NCBI GenBank assembly: GCA_002069785.1
Contig: MWCA01000005.1
Span: forward strand, 1 to 64,000
Source: Lentisphaerae bacterium ADurb.Bin242
GTDB taxonomy: Bacteria > Verrucomicrobiota > Lentisphaeria > Victivallales > UBA1829
Direction of reading: 5' to 3'
Length of the DNA stretch: 64,000 nucleotides
Below, one piece after another: positions 62,569 through 64,000 of this stretch. Below the pieces are notes generated by a model. That model saw only the letters and a program-made list of their open reading frames with translations. It searched no databases and was not told the origin of the DNA. A program made the position numbers and the translations under genes. Position 1 is the stretch's first letter; every line of letters starts with the position of its first letter.

Positions 62569-63543
62569 ATGACCAATGAACGGGAGATGCTGTTGTCAAG
62601 GATCGGAATTTTTTATGACGGGAATTATTTTTATCATGTCAGCAACTACTATTGCTACGGACATCCGCGCAAATCGCGCCTGAGCATTCCCGGAATCCAC
62701 GATTTCATCAAACGGTATGTATCCTATCAGGAAAAGGTGAGCCCGGCTTTCTGCCAGATTGTCGACTGCCACTATTTCCGGGGACGCCTTCCCGCACTGG
62801 AGGCGAATGAGCGCCAGATCCTGCTCAATGAACGGATCTTCGACGACATTCTCATGAGGGAAGGAATCGTGACCCATTATCTGCCGATCACGCGCGGCGG
62901 TGAAAAAGGGGTGGACGTATCGCTGGCGCTGGAGGCGCTCGAGCTGACGATCTACAAGAAATTCAACGTCGTGGTGCTGATCGCCAGCGACGGGGACTAC
63001 ATCCCGCTGGTGCGGAAGATCAACTCGCTCGGAACGCGCGTCATGGTCCTCGGCTGGGACTTTGAATACACGGACGACAACGGGAACGTGCGCTACACCA
63101 GCACCTCCACCCGGCTGCTGAACGAGTCCGCCTACCCCCTGCGGATGCACGATGTCATCAACGGAACCAAGCGCCTGCCCGACATCAGTCCGGACATGCT
63201 GTTCGTCAATCAGCAGAGCGACAATTCCGCTCCCTCCGAACCCGAAGTTCCCGACTATGCGGAACCCGATGAAGGCGAAGCCGATGAAAATGCTTCCAAG
63301 CCGTTCACGGACCCGGTGCGGCGGCGCGGACGGATCGTCCAGCTCAAGGGCGGCTACGGATTCATCTCCACGGACGTGCCCTCGAAGAATCTCTTCTTTT
63401 TCACGGAACAGCTGCGCAACTGCGATTTCAACGAGCTGATGCTGGGCGACCTGATGGAATACGAGCCCGGCTTCAACGACCGCGGCGAATGCTGCAAGAA
63501 TGTGGATCTGGTGGCTCATGCCGACCGGAACGGGGACCGATGA
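62569..63543 (+). CDS. NYN-domain nuclease-like protein fused to a cold-shock domain
   Basis: This encodes 324 residues from the ATG at 62569. RIGIFYDGNYFYHVSNYYC (about 11-29) supplies the first Asp, and EKGVDVSLALEAL and VVLIASDGDYIPLVRKINSL the later acidic residues of the NYN (LabA/DUF88) RNase fold. After an acidic linker (about 220-268), RRRGRIVQLKGGYGFISTD and NLFFFTEQL form a cold-shock nucleic-acid-binding domain. The pairing suggests an RNase with its own RNA-binding module. The stop overlaps the start of the MlaE-like gene by four bases. Confidence 0.85.
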   Translation: MTNEREMLLSRIGIFYDGNYFYHVSNYYCYGHPRKSRLSIPGIHDFIKRYVSYQEKVSPAFCQIVDCHYFRGRLPALEANERQILLNERIFDDILMREGIVTHYLPITRGGEKGVDVSLALEALELTIYKKFNVVVLIASDGDYIPLVRKINSLGTRVMVLGWDFEYTDDNGNVRYTSTSTRLLNESAYPLRMHDVINGTKRLPDISPDMLFVNQQSDNSAPSEPEVPDYAEPDEGEADENASKPFTDPVRRRGRIVQLKGGYGFISTDVPSKNLFFFTEQLRNCDFNELMLGDLMEYEPGFNDRGECCKNVDLVAHADRNGDR

Positions 63544-64000
63544 ACAGAAAGAATTCCATTTTTCTGCAGATAGGGGAATTCCTGTGCATTATCTGTCAGG
63601 AAACCCTGGATTTGATTTCCTTTGTCGGGGAAACGGCTTCCGCCTGCGTCGACGCCGTGCGGCATCCTTCCAAAATCCGCTGGCGGGAAACCCTCTATTA
63701 TATGAACATGTGCGGGGCGGACGGGCTTCCGATCACGGCGCTGATCTGCCTTCTGACGGGCATCATCATCGGATATCAGGCGGCGGTCCAGATGCACCGC
63801 TACGGCGCGGATTCCTTTCTGCCCGGACTGGTGGGCTGTTCCATGGTCCGCGAACTCGCGCCGGTCATGGTGGCCGTGATCGCGACCGGGCGGGCCGGTT
63901 CGGCCTTCGCCGCCGAGATCGGGACCATGAAGATCTCCGAAGAGATCGACGCCATGCTCACGATGGGATTCGTGCCGGCGCGGTTCCTGGTGGTTCCCAA
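63540..64000 (+). CDS. mlaE: MlaE-family ABC transporter permease (partial)
   Basis: The first 153 residues are inside the window. An amphipathic N-terminal helix is followed by GLPITALICLLTGIIIGYQA and the MlaE signature VRELAPVMVAVIATGRAGSA, then FAAEIGTMKISEEIDAMLTM, which binds the ATPase. In the Mla system this permease moves phospholipids between the membranes with MlaF and MlaD, presumably encoded beyond the edge. The overlap with the NYN gene suggests co-translation. Confidence 0.92.
   Translation, partial: MNRKNSIFLQIGEFLCIICQETLDLISFVGETASACVDAVRHPSKIRWRETLYYMNMCGADGLPITALICLLTGIIIGYQAAVQMHRYGADSFLPGLVGCSMVRELAPVMVAVIATGRAGSAFAAEIGTMKISEEIDAMLTMGFVPARFLVVP

Noticed and set aside
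1..64000. CRISPR array, rRNA or tRNA genes
   Set aside because: No regularly spaced short repeats, rRNA core sequences or tRNA cloverleaf with T-loop consensus was found by eye; small tRNA genes could still be missed without a scan.
1..64000. Frequent TTCCGG/CCGGAA strings as an uptake or control signal
   Set aside because: They occur mostly inside genes at Phe-Arg, Ser-Gly and Pro-Glu codons and follow codon preference; no positional pattern outside genes was seen.

Overview
Organism. The window looks like a chromosomal stretch of a Lentisphaerota/Victivallales-type anaerobe. Four class II pseudopilins of the F-T-L-I-E-L-L type stand beside carbohydrate-degradation genes. There are very large secreted multidomain glycosidase-like proteins, several AraC regulators paired with enzymes, a complete Rnf complex, and an exported CobN-like protein with ExbB/DUF2149/DUF2162 partners. 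This placement is inferred from gene content; no rRNA or tRNA was seen.

Layout. (1) 1-7.3 kb is an accessory island. It holds the edge of an IS3-type transposase, an excisionase-like helix-turn-helix gene, one inovirus Gp2/YagK-YfjJ-like gene with an H-Y-H motif, two degenerate relatives of it, two orphan genes and a PcfJ-like gene. The genes are separated by repeated, strongly folded non-coding elements (three A copies, two B copies) and by a GC-rich candidate structured RNA. (2) 7.6-13.3 kb: an AraC regulator, a pseudopilin and a 1226-residue secreted CBM9/glycosidase-like protein. (3) 13.4-27.0 kb: ten co-directional minus-strand genes for pectin or rhamnogalacturonan use (isomerase, FGGY kinase, class II aldolase, parallel beta-helix protein, CE12 esterase, pseudopilin, GH28, class II amidotransferase, two amidohydrolases), headed by a PocR-AraC regulator. 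(4) 27.2-34.4 kb: nikR, a pseudopilin and a four-gene operon (DUF2162, ExbB, DUF2149, CobN-like). Four NikR-type dyads tie these together as one nickel-responsive regulon. (5) 34.5-38.9 kb: two AraC genes, each divergent from an enzyme gene (UroD-like; ADP-ribosylglycohydrolase). (6) 38.9-51.0 kb: housekeeping and mixed genes: epmA, efp, tyrS, a TPR protein with a duplicated 3' scar upstream, two orphan genes, a PHP protein, a TIM-barrel epimerase, lemA (interrupted by an in-frame TAG) with DUF3137, an HD hydrolase and glgC. (7) 51.3-56.6 kb: rnfABCDGE. (8) 56.6-62.3 kb: a GntR regulator, a pseudopilin and a 1252-residue secreted glycosidase-like protein in one minus-strand operon. (9) 62.5-64.0 kb: a NYN nuclease-cold-shock fusion and the start of an MlaE-type permease.

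How it works together. The island looks like a mobile or satellite element whose replication-protein-like genes have multiplied and decayed, while folded leader elements were kept. The polysaccharide loci each pair a regulator, a pseudopilin and secreted enzymes. The nickel locus has the same form (regulator, pseudopilin, energised envelope machinery), which suggests that pseudopilins serve as ligand-specific surface components in this lineage. Rnf would supply the ion gradient for such transport. These functional links are inferences; the gene calls and inverted repeats are read from the sequence.
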